The position numbers and the translations under genes were made by a program. Positions 30,248-39,057 of a stretch of DNA of 64,000 bases are shown piece by piece (within the stretch, counting starts at the first letter, position 1; the number at the start of each line of letters is the position of its first letter). The DNA is from Bacteroidota bacterium (GTDB taxonomy: Bacteria > Bacteroidota > Bacteroidia > 2-12-FULL-35-15), in contig JADJHE010000013.1 of assembly GCA_016707685.1 (NCBI GenBank), forward strand, positions 1 to 64,000. Direction: 5' to 3'. Below the pieces are notes generated by a model. That model was not told the origin of the DNA and did no database searches. It was given only the letters and a program-made list of their open reading frames with translations.

Positions 30248-31612
30248 ATGAAGAATTCAATTATAACTACAGTACTCGTGTTAACAGGACTTACAGCAAT
30301 GGCACAACAAGTTCCATTCAGCAGTCAGTATTACACAAACTTCTTTGTTACCAATCCAGCATTTACTGGAACAAAAGAAAATACCAATGCATTCATCACA
30401 CACCGTTCGCAGTGGACTGGTGTAACTGGTGGACCGCAAACTACCTATTTAACAATCGATGGTCCTATCCAAGCTAAAAACATTGGATTGGGTTTAAAAG
30501 TATACTCGGATGTTACCGATATCACCAGCAGATTAGGTGCTTTTGCAAACTACTCCTATAAACTAAAAATCAATGACGATAACAATTTGTTCTTCGGATT
30601 AGGTTTAGGTGTATTAAACAACCGTATCGATTTTTCGAAAGCAGTTGTTAGAGATGGCGATGATCCATTGATGTATTCATCAGCACAAGCAAAAACAGTA
30701 TTCAGCGCTGATTTTGGCTTAGGCTATACTTGGAAAAAATTAGAAGTAGGTTTTGCAATGCCTCAATTTATTGGCAACAAAGTAAAATACACCGATAATC
30801 AAGGAACAACAAGCTACAACTTAGCACGTCATTACCAAGGTTCTGTTAAATATGTATTTGATGTAGTAAAAGACAAAGGGATGACTGCTTATCCATTAAT
30901 CATGGTTCGTGGCTCGGAAGGTTCAACAGTACAATACGATATCAATGCTGTATTTGATTGGCAAAAATTAGGTTGGATTGGTGTAACTTACCATAGCAAC
31001 TATGCTGTTGCAGCAAGTATTGGATTACGTTACAAAAACATCAGCGCAGGTTTTGCTTACGATTTTAACATCGGAAAAGTTAAAAACTACATGGGTACAT
31101 CTTCTGAATTATTATTGAGCTATACGTTTGGTGGTAAAAAAGTTGAAGAAGAAGTAAAAGCTGATGATGGAAAAGATGCTGTAGTAGATGCTGCCATAGC
31201 AAAATTAAGAGCAGATTCAGATAGCAGCAAAGCTGAAATGGAACGTTTAAAAGCAGAATTACTTAAATTGAAATCAGGTGCATCTTCATCTGGTTCATCT
31301 GAAAAAACAGAAAGCTTAACAGAGCAATTGATGCGTGTTGCATCGAGCAACGATTTCGTGGATGACAATGGAATGAGCTTAGGTGCTGGTTTCTATGTTG
31401 TAATTGGAACATTTAGTAACAAAGCAAATGCAACTAAATTTAAAGATGCGAACTTGATTAAAGGTTACAATGGAACACAAATCATTCAAAACCACAAATC
31501 GAAAGTGTATTATGTATTTGTGAAACAATTCCAAAAACAAGAAGAAGCGGAAGCTGAACAACAAAAATACAAAGCAGAATATCCAGATGTTTGGATTCAA
31601 AAATTAGAATAA
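30248..31612 (+). CDS. PorP/SprF family T9SS membrane protein with C-terminal SPOR-like domain
   Basis: This is an outer-membrane barrel of the PorP/SprF family, which helps secrete or anchor adhesins with type B sorting domains. The 454-residue protein has a signal peptide ending MAQQ, then PFSSQYYTNFFVTNPAFTG, the family's N-terminal signature, and barrel strands up to about residue 295. A charged helix follows (AKLRADSDSSKAEMERLKAE, a short coiled coil) and then a Ser/Gly linker. The last ~75 residues (GFYVVIGTFSNKANATKF to WIQKLE) resemble a SPOR peptidoglycan-binding domain. The gene lies 45 bases after the adhesin and ends at a strong terminator, so the two form a secretion pair. Confidence 0.87.
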   Translation: MKNSIITTVLVLTGLTAMAQQVPFSSQYYTNFFVTNPAFTGTKENTNAFITHRSQWTGVTGGPQTTYLTIDGPIQAKNIGLGLKVYSDVTDITSRLGAFANYSYKLKINDDNNLFFGLGLGVLNNRIDFSKAVVRDGDDPLMYSSAQAKTVFSADFGLGYTWKKLEVGFAMPQFIGNKVKYTDNQGTTSYNLARHYQGSVKYVFDVVKDKGMTAYPLIMVRGSEGSTVQYDINAVFDWQKLGWIGVTYHSNYAVAASIGLRYKNISAGFAYDFNIGKVKNYMGTSSELLLSYTFGGKKVEEEVKADDGKDAVVDAAIAKLRADSDSSKAEMERLKAELLKLKSGASSSGSSEKTESLTEQLMRVASSNDFVDDNGMSLGAGFYVVIGTFSNKANATKFKDANLIKGYNGTQIIQNHKSKVYYVFVKQFQKQEEAEAEQQKYKAEYPDVWIQKLE

Positions 31613-31613
31613 T

Positions 31614-31648
31614 AAAAAAGCCCCTTCTTAAAACGAAGGGGCTTTTTT
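31614..31648 (+). terminator. Rho-independent terminator after the PorP/SprF gene
   Basis: The stem AAAAAAGCCCCTTC / GAAGGGGCTTTTTT with loop TTAAAAC ends in a T run. It begins directly after the stop codon and closes the adhesin-PorP unit. Confidence 0.88.
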
Positions 31649-31663
31649 ATTTACTTTAGCAAC

Positions 31664-32575
31664 ATGATTCAACCCTCAACCTTATTAATGGTACGACCAG
31701 CTTCTTTTGTTTACAACGAACAAACAGCAGGCAGCAATTCCTTTCAAAATAAAGTGGAAGATGAAACCAATAGCTCCATACAAGAAAAAGCGGTAGCGGA
31801 GTTCGATAACTTTGTTCTAAAATTAAAAGAAGCAGGAATTGACATTCGTGTATTCAACGACTCCCCTAGCCCAATTACACCAGATGCTATTTTTCCCAAC
31901 AACTGGATTTCTTTTCATGATAATAATTCCATTGTGTTGTATCCCATGTTAGCGCCTAACAGACGATTGGAAAGAAGAATGGACATTGTTGATGCTTTTA
32001 AAAATAAAGAGACTAAGCTTATTGATATAAGTATACACGAAAACAAGAATATCTTTTTAGAAGGAACCGGAAGCATTGTATTCGACTATACCAACGAAAT
32101 TGCATACGCAAATACTTCTCCACGCACCGATAAAAACTTATTGGAAGAACTGTGCAAACATCTCAATTACAAAGCAACTATTTTTAAAGCAGTGGATGAT
32201 GCTGGAGCGGATATTTACCATACCAATGTGTTGATGTGTATTGGAAACACCTTTGCAGTAATTTGTAAAGAGTGTATTCCAGACCAAAACCAAGCAAACA
32301 TCATTTGCAAGCAACTGGAAGCAACAGGACATGAACTGCTGACTATTTCAAGAGCACAAATGAATTCCTTTGCAGGAAATATGTACCAAGCATTTAATAC
32401 CGAAGGGAAATCGTTCATTATCATGAGCGAACAAGCCTTCAAAGCCTTGAACAGCGAACAGATTAAAACACTGCAACAATATGGCACTTTGCTACATGCC
32501 CCACTCTATACCATCGAAAAATATGGTGGAGGAAGTGCTCGCTGCATGATGGCAGATGTGCGAAATAATTATTAA
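31664..32575 (+). CDS. ctlX: Arginine-deiminase-fold hydrolase, CtlX family (citrulline utilisation)
   Basis: This is a cytoplasmic enzyme of the guanidino-group-modifying (amidinotransferase) superfamily, 303 residues. The group is annotated as citrulline utilisation hydrolase CtlX or arginine deiminase-related protein. The N-terminal MVRPASFVYNEQTAGSN and DAIFPNNWISFH are characteristic. The catalytic His is at H186 in ADIYHTNVLMC and the nucleophile is Cys294 in GGGSARCMMADV. FLEGTGSIVFD carries the conserved substrate-binding Glu. The start ATG lies 15 bases after the upstream terminator. No other arginine or citrulline genes adjoin it; a broken rocD lies 17 kb away. The true substrate is inferred from the family only. 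Confidence 0.85.
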   Translation: MIQPSTLLMVRPASFVYNEQTAGSNSFQNKVEDETNSSIQEKAVAEFDNFVLKLKEAGIDIRVFNDSPSPITPDAIFPNNWISFHDNNSIVLYPMLAPNRRLERRMDIVDAFKNKETKLIDISIHENKNIFLEGTGSIVFDYTNEIAYANTSPRTDKNLLEELCKHLNYKATIFKAVDDAGADIYHTNVLMCIGNTFAVICKECIPDQNQANIICKQLEATGHELLTISRAQMNSFAGNMYQAFNTEGKSFIIMSEQAFKALNSEQIKTLQQYGTLLHAPLYTIEKYGGGSARCMMADVRNNY

Positions 32576-32605
32576 TTTTAAATAACAATACTAAATCATA
32601 CTACC

Positions 32606-33097
32606 ATGGCTTCATTCGATATCGTAAATAAAGTAGATGCACAATTACTCGACAATGCAATTAATGTTGCACGAAAAGAGATTTTGAACCGCTTTGATTT
32701 TAATGGTTCCAAAAGTGAAATCAATTATGATAAAAAAACACTTGTCATTCAAATAACTACCGAAAACGATATGCGTATGGAAGCTATTACAGATGCTATT
32801 CGTTCACGAATGATTAAACAAAACTTAAACCCACTTTGCCTCGACTTTGGAAAGGAAAGCGCTGCATCGGGCATGATGATTCGAAAAGACATTAAAGTAA
32901 AAGAAGGAATTGATAAAGAAGTAGCTAAAAAAATTGTGAAGGACATTAAAGATTCCAAACTAAAAGTAAGCGCACAAATCATGGACGACCAAGTGCGTGT
33001 TACTGGAAAAAAGATTGATGATTTACAAGATGTTATTGCCTTGATGCGAAGAGGAAATTACGATATTCCTTTGCAATTTGTGAATATGAAGTCTTAA
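32606..33097 (+). CDS. yajQ: YajQ family nucleotide-binding protein
   Basis: This is a small cytoplasmic protein of 163 residues from the YajQ family; members in some proteobacteria bind cyclic di-GMP or RNA. It opens with MASFDIVNKVDAQLLDNAIN and has NRFDFNGSKSEI, the KKTLVIQITTENDMRMEAI stretch, KVKEGIDKEVAKKIVKDIK and SAQIMDDQVRVTGKKIDDLQ, which are all family hallmarks. Length is normal. It lies 30 bases after ctlX on the same strand and may be co-transcribed. Whether it binds c-di-GMP in Bacteroidota is unknown. Confidence 0.92.
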   Translation: MASFDIVNKVDAQLLDNAINVARKEILNRFDFNGSKSEINYDKKTLVIQITTENDMRMEAITDAIRSRMIKQNLNPLCLDFGKESAASGMMIRKDIKVKEGIDKEVAKKIVKDIKDSKLKVSAQIMDDQVRVTGKKIDDLQDVIALMRRGNYDIPLQFVNMKS

Positions 33098-33106
33098 AAC
33101 ATTTTC

Positions 33107-33988
33107 ATTGTATTTAGGAGTATTAGCTTACTCTGTGCAAAAGGACAGACCCTTGTTCCCAATCCAGTTTTAGTTAGATACTTGTCCAATCGGAGGTCAG
33201 TTAAGTTTTGAGGGGTGGTTTCCCCAATCATTTGGAATAATGTTTTGATTGGAAGTACCGATTATTTTAATAATTGCACTTCGAACTCTACAATTTCAGT
33301 CCCATCCAATACTTTCGGATGCCAAAATACTATAAATGGAAATTCATATGTTGGCTTTCAGGCATATGAAAATGTCCCCGGAGTTGATTATAGAGAATAC
33401 TTGGCAATTAAATTGATAAGTAGCTTAATTCAAGGGAAAACATACAAAGTAATCTTTAATGTATCATTATCAGAAATTTCGGATTGCGCTATAGGCACTA
33501 TTGGCCTTTGTTTCTCAAATGATTCATTATTATATAATGATTTAAATAGCTATAATATTTCAGTTATTCCTCAAATTGAAAGTATAGCATGTAATTTTAT
33601 CTGACACTTAAATGGAATTTACTGGTAATTTTAGAATATATAAATACCCTTTCCTTCAAATTAAAGCACAAACTAGCGCGTATTTAATAGATGACATTTC
33701 AGTTGTTTGCGACGCGTAAATTAACTGAAACTGTCCATGCTCAGAAATGGGATGGCATAATGACCATTGGTTTTGGGTAATACAGCTAAAATTGAATTTA
33801 AAATTTTTAATCGTTGGGGAGAAATGGTTTATTCCTATAATGGAACTAACATGACTTCGGGACAAGGTTGGGATGGAACCTATAAGGGCTCTTCTTTAAA
33901 CAATGGAGTGTTTGCTTACTATGCAACGGCTACAATGCCTGATGGCAAGGAAGTATCCATTAATGGAAATGTAAGTTTAATAAAATAA
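33107..33988 (+). pseudogene. Decayed secreted protein with T9SS type B C-terminal domain
   Basis: This is a remnant of a secreted protein. Reading different frames in order gives an eroded signal-peptide region (near 33110-33150), TCPIGGQLSFEGWF (near 33186), WNNVLIGSTDYFNNCTSNST to YREYLAIKLISSLIQGKTYKVIF (about 33221-33600), YLIDDISVVCDA (to about 33718), then a gliding-motility-type C-terminal domain from 33770: KIFNRWGEMVYSYNG and GWDGTYKGSSLNNGVFAY. The order matches a common Bacteroidota design, a jelly-roll-like domain plus type B sorting signal. No start codon is evident, at least four frame changes are needed, and part of the middle seems missing. It could be real decay or the same error process as elsewhere. 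Confidence 0.65.
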
Positions 33989-34001
33989 CTTATTATTAAA
34001 C

Positions 34002-34379
34002 TTAAAACACCTTCGGCACAAACACAATTGCTCCTACCACAACAGCAACAATGGCTGCAATCAAAACTGCAGCAGCTGAAATATCTTTCACCAATTTTAT
34101 TCGGGGATCCAATTCAGGTGAAATTTTATCACATAAAAACTCAATGGCGGTATTAAATAGTTCGCTTATAAATACCAGAGCTATTGCAAAACTAAGTGCT
34201 ATCCATTCCATTAAAGAAACCTTGAATACGAAACCTGCAACAATTACAACAACTGTTGCAGCAACATGAATCCACGCATTGTGCTGGGTTTTAAAAAAAC
34301 TTTTTAATCCTTGCAATGCATATCCAAAACTTTTGATGCGGTCGTTTATGCTAAATGGCTTGGGATTATTTGTCTTCAT
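34002..34379 (-). CDS. Diacylglycerol kinase family protein (DgkA-like, probably undecaprenol kinase)
   Basis: This is a small inner-membrane kinase of 125 residues with three membrane segments. It has an N-terminal amphipathic part with FGYALQGLKSFFKTQHNAWIH, then FISELFNTAIEFLCD, the conserved E-x2-N-x-A-x-E catalytic region, and RIKLVKDISAAAVLIAA, the K-D-x-x-A-A-A-V hallmark. In Gram-positive bacteria and probably Bacteroidota this family phosphorylates undecaprenol or diacylglycerol for lipid recycling; the substrate is inferred. It is convergent with the pseudogene to its left. Confidence 0.9.
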   Translation of the reverse strand: MKTNNPKPFSINDRIKSFGYALQGLKSFFKTQHNAWIHVAATVVVIVAGFVFKVSLMEWIALSFAIALVFISELFNTAIEFLCDKISPELDPRIKLVKDISAAAVLIAAIVAVVVGAIVFVPKVF

Positions 34380-34495
34380 TTTTATGATGCTGAATTAAAC
34401 TCGTAAGCGTACTGTAAAAACAATCAAAAATACAGAAAAGAAAACAGTAACTCCAACCGTGCGTGTGATACTTCCAAGTATTTAATTGGTTTTCA

Positions 34496-35203
34496 TTATT
34501 TTCGGTATCGGTTATACATTAAAAAGATGGCAAGCAAAATGGTTCCTTGTCCTATTCCAAACAACCACCAATTAAACTCGGTGGGTACGTATTGTTTTAC
34601 TTCTTCAAACAAATCGGTTTTGCTAGTTAAGGTCCATACAACATCTGTGCTTTTATCCTTTTGCAAATACATGATGTAATCCCACATAAAGGAGATAATG
34701 GCTGTAATGCTTCCAAAAATGAGTAAAATCCATTCAATAAAATTGATATAAACCAACAATCCCTTTTTTTGATAATACAACACCACCATCATCAACAAAA
34801 TCATGGACAGTGAAATTAAACAAGGAGCCAAAACAGGTCCAACCCAAGGAACAGGAATCAGGAATAAAATATCCCAAGTAAACAAGGAGGCTGGCCAATC
34901 CAACAACACTTTTAGGAATACATAATAAAAAATATCCCAAATGGCAAAACTGTAAAGGAAAAACACAAAACGTTGAATCTTGTTTTTACCCGCCATCACT
35001 CCTACTCCAATCAGCATGATGATGGTTGCAAATTCGCGCCAAAATTCGGTTACAGCAATATCGTAACTGATGGGAACCAATGGAAAATCAAATCCTGCTG
35101 GATAATAAAGCTTACGCAAATACACCACCACAGCGGTTTCCATAAAACCCATAGCAATGCTAAAAAGCGTAAGCCAGAAAAGTGTTTTTGTTAATGCTTT
35201 CAT
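34496..35203 (-). CDS. Conserved membrane protein of unknown function
   Basis: I do not recognise a named family. The 235-residue protein has about seven hydrophobic segments. One long non-membrane loop, near residues 180-208, includes KDKSTDVVWTLTSKTDLFEE. Aromatic-rich stretches such as FAIWDIFYYVFLKVLLDWP and FLIPVPWVGPVLAPCLISL are probably conserved. It starts seven bases after the stop of the DUF4173/LRR gene and is therefore the last gene of the leftward membrane-protein cluster. Confidence 0.6.
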   Translation of the reverse strand: MKALTKTLFWLTLFSIAMGFMETAVVVYLRKLYYPAGFDFPLVPISYDIAVTEFWREFATIIMLIGVGVMAGKNKIQRFVFFLYSFAIWDIFYYVFLKVLLDWPASLFTWDILFLIPVPWVGPVLAPCLISLSMILLMMVVLYYQKKGLLVYINFIEWILLIFGSITAIISFMWDYIMYLQKDKSTDVVWTLTSKTDLFEEVKQYVPTEFNWWLFGIGQGTILLAIFLMYNRYRK

Positions 35204-35210
35204 TCTAGAA

Positions 35211-37134
35211 TTATTTTACAATCAATTCGGTGTTCGGCAAATATTTTTTCAAGAGCTCCACTTGCTGATAAGAAATATTTTGAACAGTTAGTTTTTTCAA
35301 TTTGCGCAATTTGAAAATCGGAGCAATGGATTTAATCGCAGCATTGTAGCCCGAAATATCCAATTCTTCCAAATTAACAAATTCCCCAATTTTTACAATT
35401 TGTGTTAAGTGATGGTCGGAAAGATTCAACACTTTTAACTTTGGCAATACCGGTAATGTATTCACCGATTTGTAGGGATACGAACTCCAATTGAGTTGCT
35501 CCAATTCTTGAAATTGTTTTAATTCAGATAAGTTACTAACGGTGTTGGCGGTTAAGTCCAATGACTTTAAATTTATTAATAGACTTAAGTCTTTTAAAGA
35601 AATCGGATTTCTAAAATTTGCCAAACCAAAACTGTCGATGTTTTTAGATACTTCAATTAAATCAGCATAGGTGCGGTTTTTCTCCAAACACTTGGATTGC
35701 CATTCCATACGGTTATAATCGTATATGAAATCATAATATTTTCGATCCAAATCGCTTCTGAAGTTTTCGTAACTGGAATTCCTTAAAAATTATAATAATC
35801 CCGTGCTTTGTAATCCTCTTTGTTTTTGATGGAATTAGGAAGACTCATCAACTGAGGTAAATTTTTATAACTTAAATCCAACAATAAGTACTTTTCCAAA
35901 TCCTTTTTACCTTCTGTATGTTTTTTGATATTAAAATCGGTGATTAATACATCCCAATTAGGAATGGTAGCTATAACTAGAATGGCATAATAAAACACAC
36001 CGTTTATTTTAAACAAATACCAATTGGTTTTTATCTTGTATACTTTGATTAAGGTAGTAAGTAAGCCAATGAAGGTGAGTAACAAATAAACATATACTCC
36101 AATTTTTTTGTAGGAAAGTCCCGATTCATCGATGTACAAATTGTTTCGGTAACCGGTTGAAAAAAGCATAAACAGATTTTGGAAAATCCAGAGGTAGGCC
36201 ATCCATTTAATCCATTTATTTTTTTCGTAAAAATTAATACCACCTCTGAAGTAAAAGAGAATAATGAAGATGGCAATCACAATGGAAGTGATTAATACAC
36301 CAATGCCGTTGTGAACAAATTGTTTGTGGCTCATACCTTTTGGTAAGGTGCCATCCATCCAGAGATAATTAAAATCCAATACGTTTACGATTAAGAGCAA
36401 GCTGTTCAGCATTGCAAACAAAATCATTCCAGATAAAAACTCATTATCGATGCGCATCAAGGAATTCCAAAATGAATCTTTTACAATCATGCTTTCTGTT
36501 AAATCAGCTGGAGCATTGGCATCCATATCCATAATGGATTTGAGCTTTTGATTGTAGAAAAAACCAGATAACAATAACAAACCACCCAATGTAAAAATAT
36601 CCAAGCAAATGAGATAAAATCGAGGTTGATGTTTTTGGTGAATTCTTTAAATAAAGGATTGGATGTTTGGTAGAAAAAGAAAAACAACAAACCCACTAGG
36701 AATGGAAGTAAAATCAAGAAGAACTTTACATAAAATGGGCGTTTGTAAACACCTTCCACCGAAACACTCTTACGATTGAACCAATCGATAAACATAAAAG
36801 CAATGGAAGAGCCTACGGAGCAAGTAGAAACCAAAACCGAAGTAAAGAAGGAGGTTCGGGCATCAAAACTAATTGCTGATAGAATGAATAAGGACATTAC
36901 ATTCGCCCAAATAGCAAGTGCGCTTCCATACTTAAAAATCATAAAGGAGGAAAGCAATGCACCCAAGGCAACTGACATCCAAGTTTTGCTTTTTAGCACC
37001 GCTTGATCACGAATAACTAAAAATGCAATTAATACAGCATTGAATAGTAAAAAGTTGATTCCTGCTGTTTGTTGGTAAAACAGAATGCTATACAACAGTA
37101 TAGAAATAATCAGAATCCAGTCGTTTTTTTTCAT
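35211..37134 (-). CDS. DUF4173-type polytopic membrane protein with C-terminal leucine-rich repeats, two frameshifts
   Basis: This is a large inner-membrane protein of about 641 residues once two breaks are repaired. The N-terminal ~450 residues hold about a dozen membrane segments, with FIDWFNRKSVSVEG and MRIDNEFLSGMILFAMLNSL typical of DUF4153/DUF4173 proteins. The C-terminal ~190 residues form leucine-rich repeats (LINLKSLDLTANTVSNLSEL, LPKLKVLNLSDHHL, FVNLEELDISGYN, LRKLKKLTVQ). Both breaks are lost Ts in T runs: near 36598 (restores WIFFTLGGLLLLSG) and near 35795 (restores YYNFLRNSSYENF). The function is unknown. It is in the same orientation as the Coq4-like and regulator genes upstream. 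Confidence 0.72.
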
Positions 37135-37249
37135 AGTTTGAGTTTTAGGTAAAAAGAACAGTGGTTAACGGATAAACAAAAGCTTTATTTTAATTTAGAT
37201 TGTTTGTTTTTTCAACAAAACAGAAGCATTTATTCATATCCGTTTTTTA

Positions 37250-37723
37250 TTAATAAAGTTTATATAGTTTTTGTAAATCCTTGGTTTTTAAAAGCACTAA
37301 TTCATTGTAATTCAAGTCATCAAAGGATTTTCCGCTCTTTCCTTTTTTATATTCTTCAAAAAAGGCACTCCAATGTTCGGGCATCAAAACAAAGCAAATA
37401 ATAACCGTTGAGATAACCGGTACCGAATAGTGCCTATTGCCCAGGAAATAAAATTGCATGCGTGCCTCTCCTACTTCGTCCATTTCGTAACCCAGGATAA
37501 TGTGTTTGCAATCGTGGCGTTCGTAGTTTCTCAATAATTTAAAATTCATTTTTTTGAGGTATTCTACCAAATCCTTTCCCAAAGAGCCTTCAGGAAATGC
37601 TTCCAAGTCGGACATGGAATAACGAAAAGGTTCATTGTCTCTAAATTTTACAATTAAAGGCAAAGCAATTTTATGTGTTAAAAACTCCAATAGTTTTGAG
37701 CGTATTTTTTTGATTGTTTTCAT
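37250..37723 (-). CDS. Coq4-like protein with intact metal-site motif
   Basis: This 157-residue protein resembles the Coq4 family, known from ubiquinone synthesis in eukaryotes and proteobacteria. Residues 42-58 (AFPEGSLGKDLVEYLKK) match the family's PxGSLG region. His70, Asp71, His74 and Glu86 reproduce the H-D-x2-H-x11-E metal-binding arrangement exactly. A hydrophobic stretch follows (VISTVIICFVL) and the C-terminus has DLNYNELVLLKTKDLQ. I took ATG 37723 as the start; a longer reading would overlap the upstream gene. Bacteroidota make menaquinone, so a ubiquinone role is doubtful and the substrate is open. It follows a membrane protein gene by 10 bases. Confidence 0.7.
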   Translation of the reverse strand: MKTIKKIRSKLLEFLTHKIALPLIVKFRDNEPFRYSMSDLEAFPEGSLGKDLVEYLKKMNFKLLRNYERHDCKHIILGYEMDEVGEARMQFYFLGNRHYSVPVISTVIICFVLMPEHWSAFFEEYKKGKSGKSFDDLNYNELVLLKTKDLQKLYKLY

Positions 37724-37733
37724 GGCGAACAAA

Positions 37734-38453
37734 TTAGTAGTTTGAATGAGAGAAAATGAATCCAACAGAATGTGTAAAGGCTTTCACAATGCTATCCATG
37801 TCTTGTCCTAGTCCGAATGCCAATAATGCTTCGGTGATTACCAGTAGCACCATCAGTGCGCTATAAGCAAAAATACGTTTATACAAAGGTTGTTTTAAAA
37901 GTAAATACGGCAATGGAATAAAACCCAATTCGGCTCTATATGGAAGCAATTCGGGTAAATCCAATTCCATTTTATTTAGGAAATAAAATTCACGGAGCAG
38001 GATAAAAAATGCGACCACAGGTGATAACAATTCGAATCCTAGGAATGGAAACAGAATTCCCATTGGAATGAAAGTAAGAAAGTGAATGCTTGTTATAAAA
38101 CAAAGTACAATGCCTTGTAGCAATCCAACCGATAGTACAATTCGTACAACGGGATGACTTGTTCGGTTCATAAAACGAGCAATCCAAAAGGAAGTACTAG
38201 AAATGATAACAAGTAGAATAATGCTTAATACATGTTGTTTGGCAAAAGGTATTTCGGGTTGAAATTCATCGAAACGGTAAAAACCAATGGCAGGCCCAAT
38301 GATGGTAAATACTAATTCCGAAAAAATAAGGAGGCCAGCAGAAAATCGCGAACGACAATCCTTTTCGCCTCTATTCATGGTAATGATAATAGTAATGATG
38401 ACAAAAAGCACAAAGGCGATGTAGGGAAAACCTAAGAGGAAGAAGATGGACAT
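37734..38453 (-). CDS. Polytopic membrane protein of unknown function
   Basis: I do not recognise this 239-residue protein. About seven hydrophobic segments are visible. A conserved-looking soluble loop LREFYFLNKMELDLPELLPYR lies near residue 160, and short charged turns such as ITMNRGEKDCRSRFS lie near residue 25. It sits between a small membrane protein gene and the Coq4-like gene on the same strand, so it belongs to the regulator/membrane-protein cluster. Confidence 0.55.
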   Translation of the reverse strand: MSIFFLLGFPYIAFVLFVIITIIITMNRGEKDCRSRFSAGLLIFSELVFTIIGPAIGFYRFDEFQPEIPFAKQHVLSIILLVIISSTSFWIARFMNRTSHPVVRIVLSVGLLQGIVLCFITSIHFLTFIPMGILFPFLGFELLSPVVAFFILLREFYFLNKMELDLPELLPYRAELGFIPLPYLLLKQPLYKRIFAYSALMVLLVITEALLAFGLGQDMDSIVKAFTHSVGFIFSHSNY

Positions 38454-38522
38454 GTGTTTTGTTTTTAGTTATTAAATAAAAGTACTTTGCAATTCAAAGT
38501 GAAAATTCAAAAAAAAGGGCAA

Positions 38523-38753
38523 TCAATTACAAGTGTTAGAAGCAATCCAATGACGAACAGCAAAAATGCAAATTACATAAGGGAAAACCGAAATGACGGA
38601 ATCCATTGTTGATGTTGATTTATAACTTACTACAACATACATAATTATGGAAATAGTAATTGCAAAAATGCTAATCAGCCATCCCATAAAGGTTAACGGA
38701 AGGTGAAACCATCCTATTCTTAAAAACCATCTATCGTGTATTACTTGTTTCAT
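38523..38753 (-). CDS. Small membrane protein in regulator cluster
   Basis: This 76-residue protein has two hydrophobic segments (about 18-42 and 52-67) and a basic, aromatic N-terminus (KQVIHDRWFLRIGWFHLP). It starts one base after the stop of the winged-helix regulator gene, so it is almost certainly co-translated with it. I do not recognise the family. A role as partner or target of the regulator is possible from the arrangement only. Confidence 0.5.
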   Translation of the reverse strand: MKQVIHDRWFLRIGWFHLPLTFMGWLISIFAITISIIMYVVVSYKSTSTMDSVISVFPYVICIFAVRHWIASNTCN

Positions 38754-38754
38754 T

Positions 38755-39054
38755 TTAATCGCGTTGTTTTAAAAGTTTTTCGAGTGCATCCAAATGTTCA
38801 TTAAAAGCTTTTTTACCCATGCGGGTAACTTTATAAGTAGTGTTTGGTTTTTTACCAATAAATTGTTTTTGTACTTCAATGTATTCCAATTTTTCAAGCG
38901 CTGAAATATGCGATGCTAAATTTCCATCTGTTATGTCCAACATTTCTTTTAGGGTACTAAACTCCACCCAATCGTTTACCATCAATACACTCATGATGCC
39001 CAAACGAATACGATTCTCAAATGCTTTATTTAAAAATTGAATGCAATTTTTCAC
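38755..39054 (-). CDS. Winged-helix transcriptional regulator
   Basis: This is a small DNA-binding regulator of about 99 residues. It is a single winged-helix domain: helix AFENRIRLGIMSVLMVNDWV, recognition region STLKEMLDITDGNLASHISALEKLEYIEV, and a basic wing KQFIGKKPNTTYKVTRMGKK. The ITDGNLASH pattern is shared with MarR/ArsR-like 'winged helix DNA-binding' proteins of Bacteroidota. The likely start is GTG at 39054 (a TTG at 39057 is the alternative), lying directly after the stop of the upstream membrane-protein gene. Being embedded in a tight operon of membrane proteins suggests autoregulation of a membrane-stress or envelope system. Confidence 0.8.
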   Translation of the reverse strand: MKNCIQFLNKAFENRIRLGIMSVLMVNDWVEFSTLKEMLDITDGNLASHISALEKLEYIEVQKQFIGKKPNTTYKVTRMGKKAFNEHLDALEKLLKQRD

Positions 39055-39057
39055 CAA

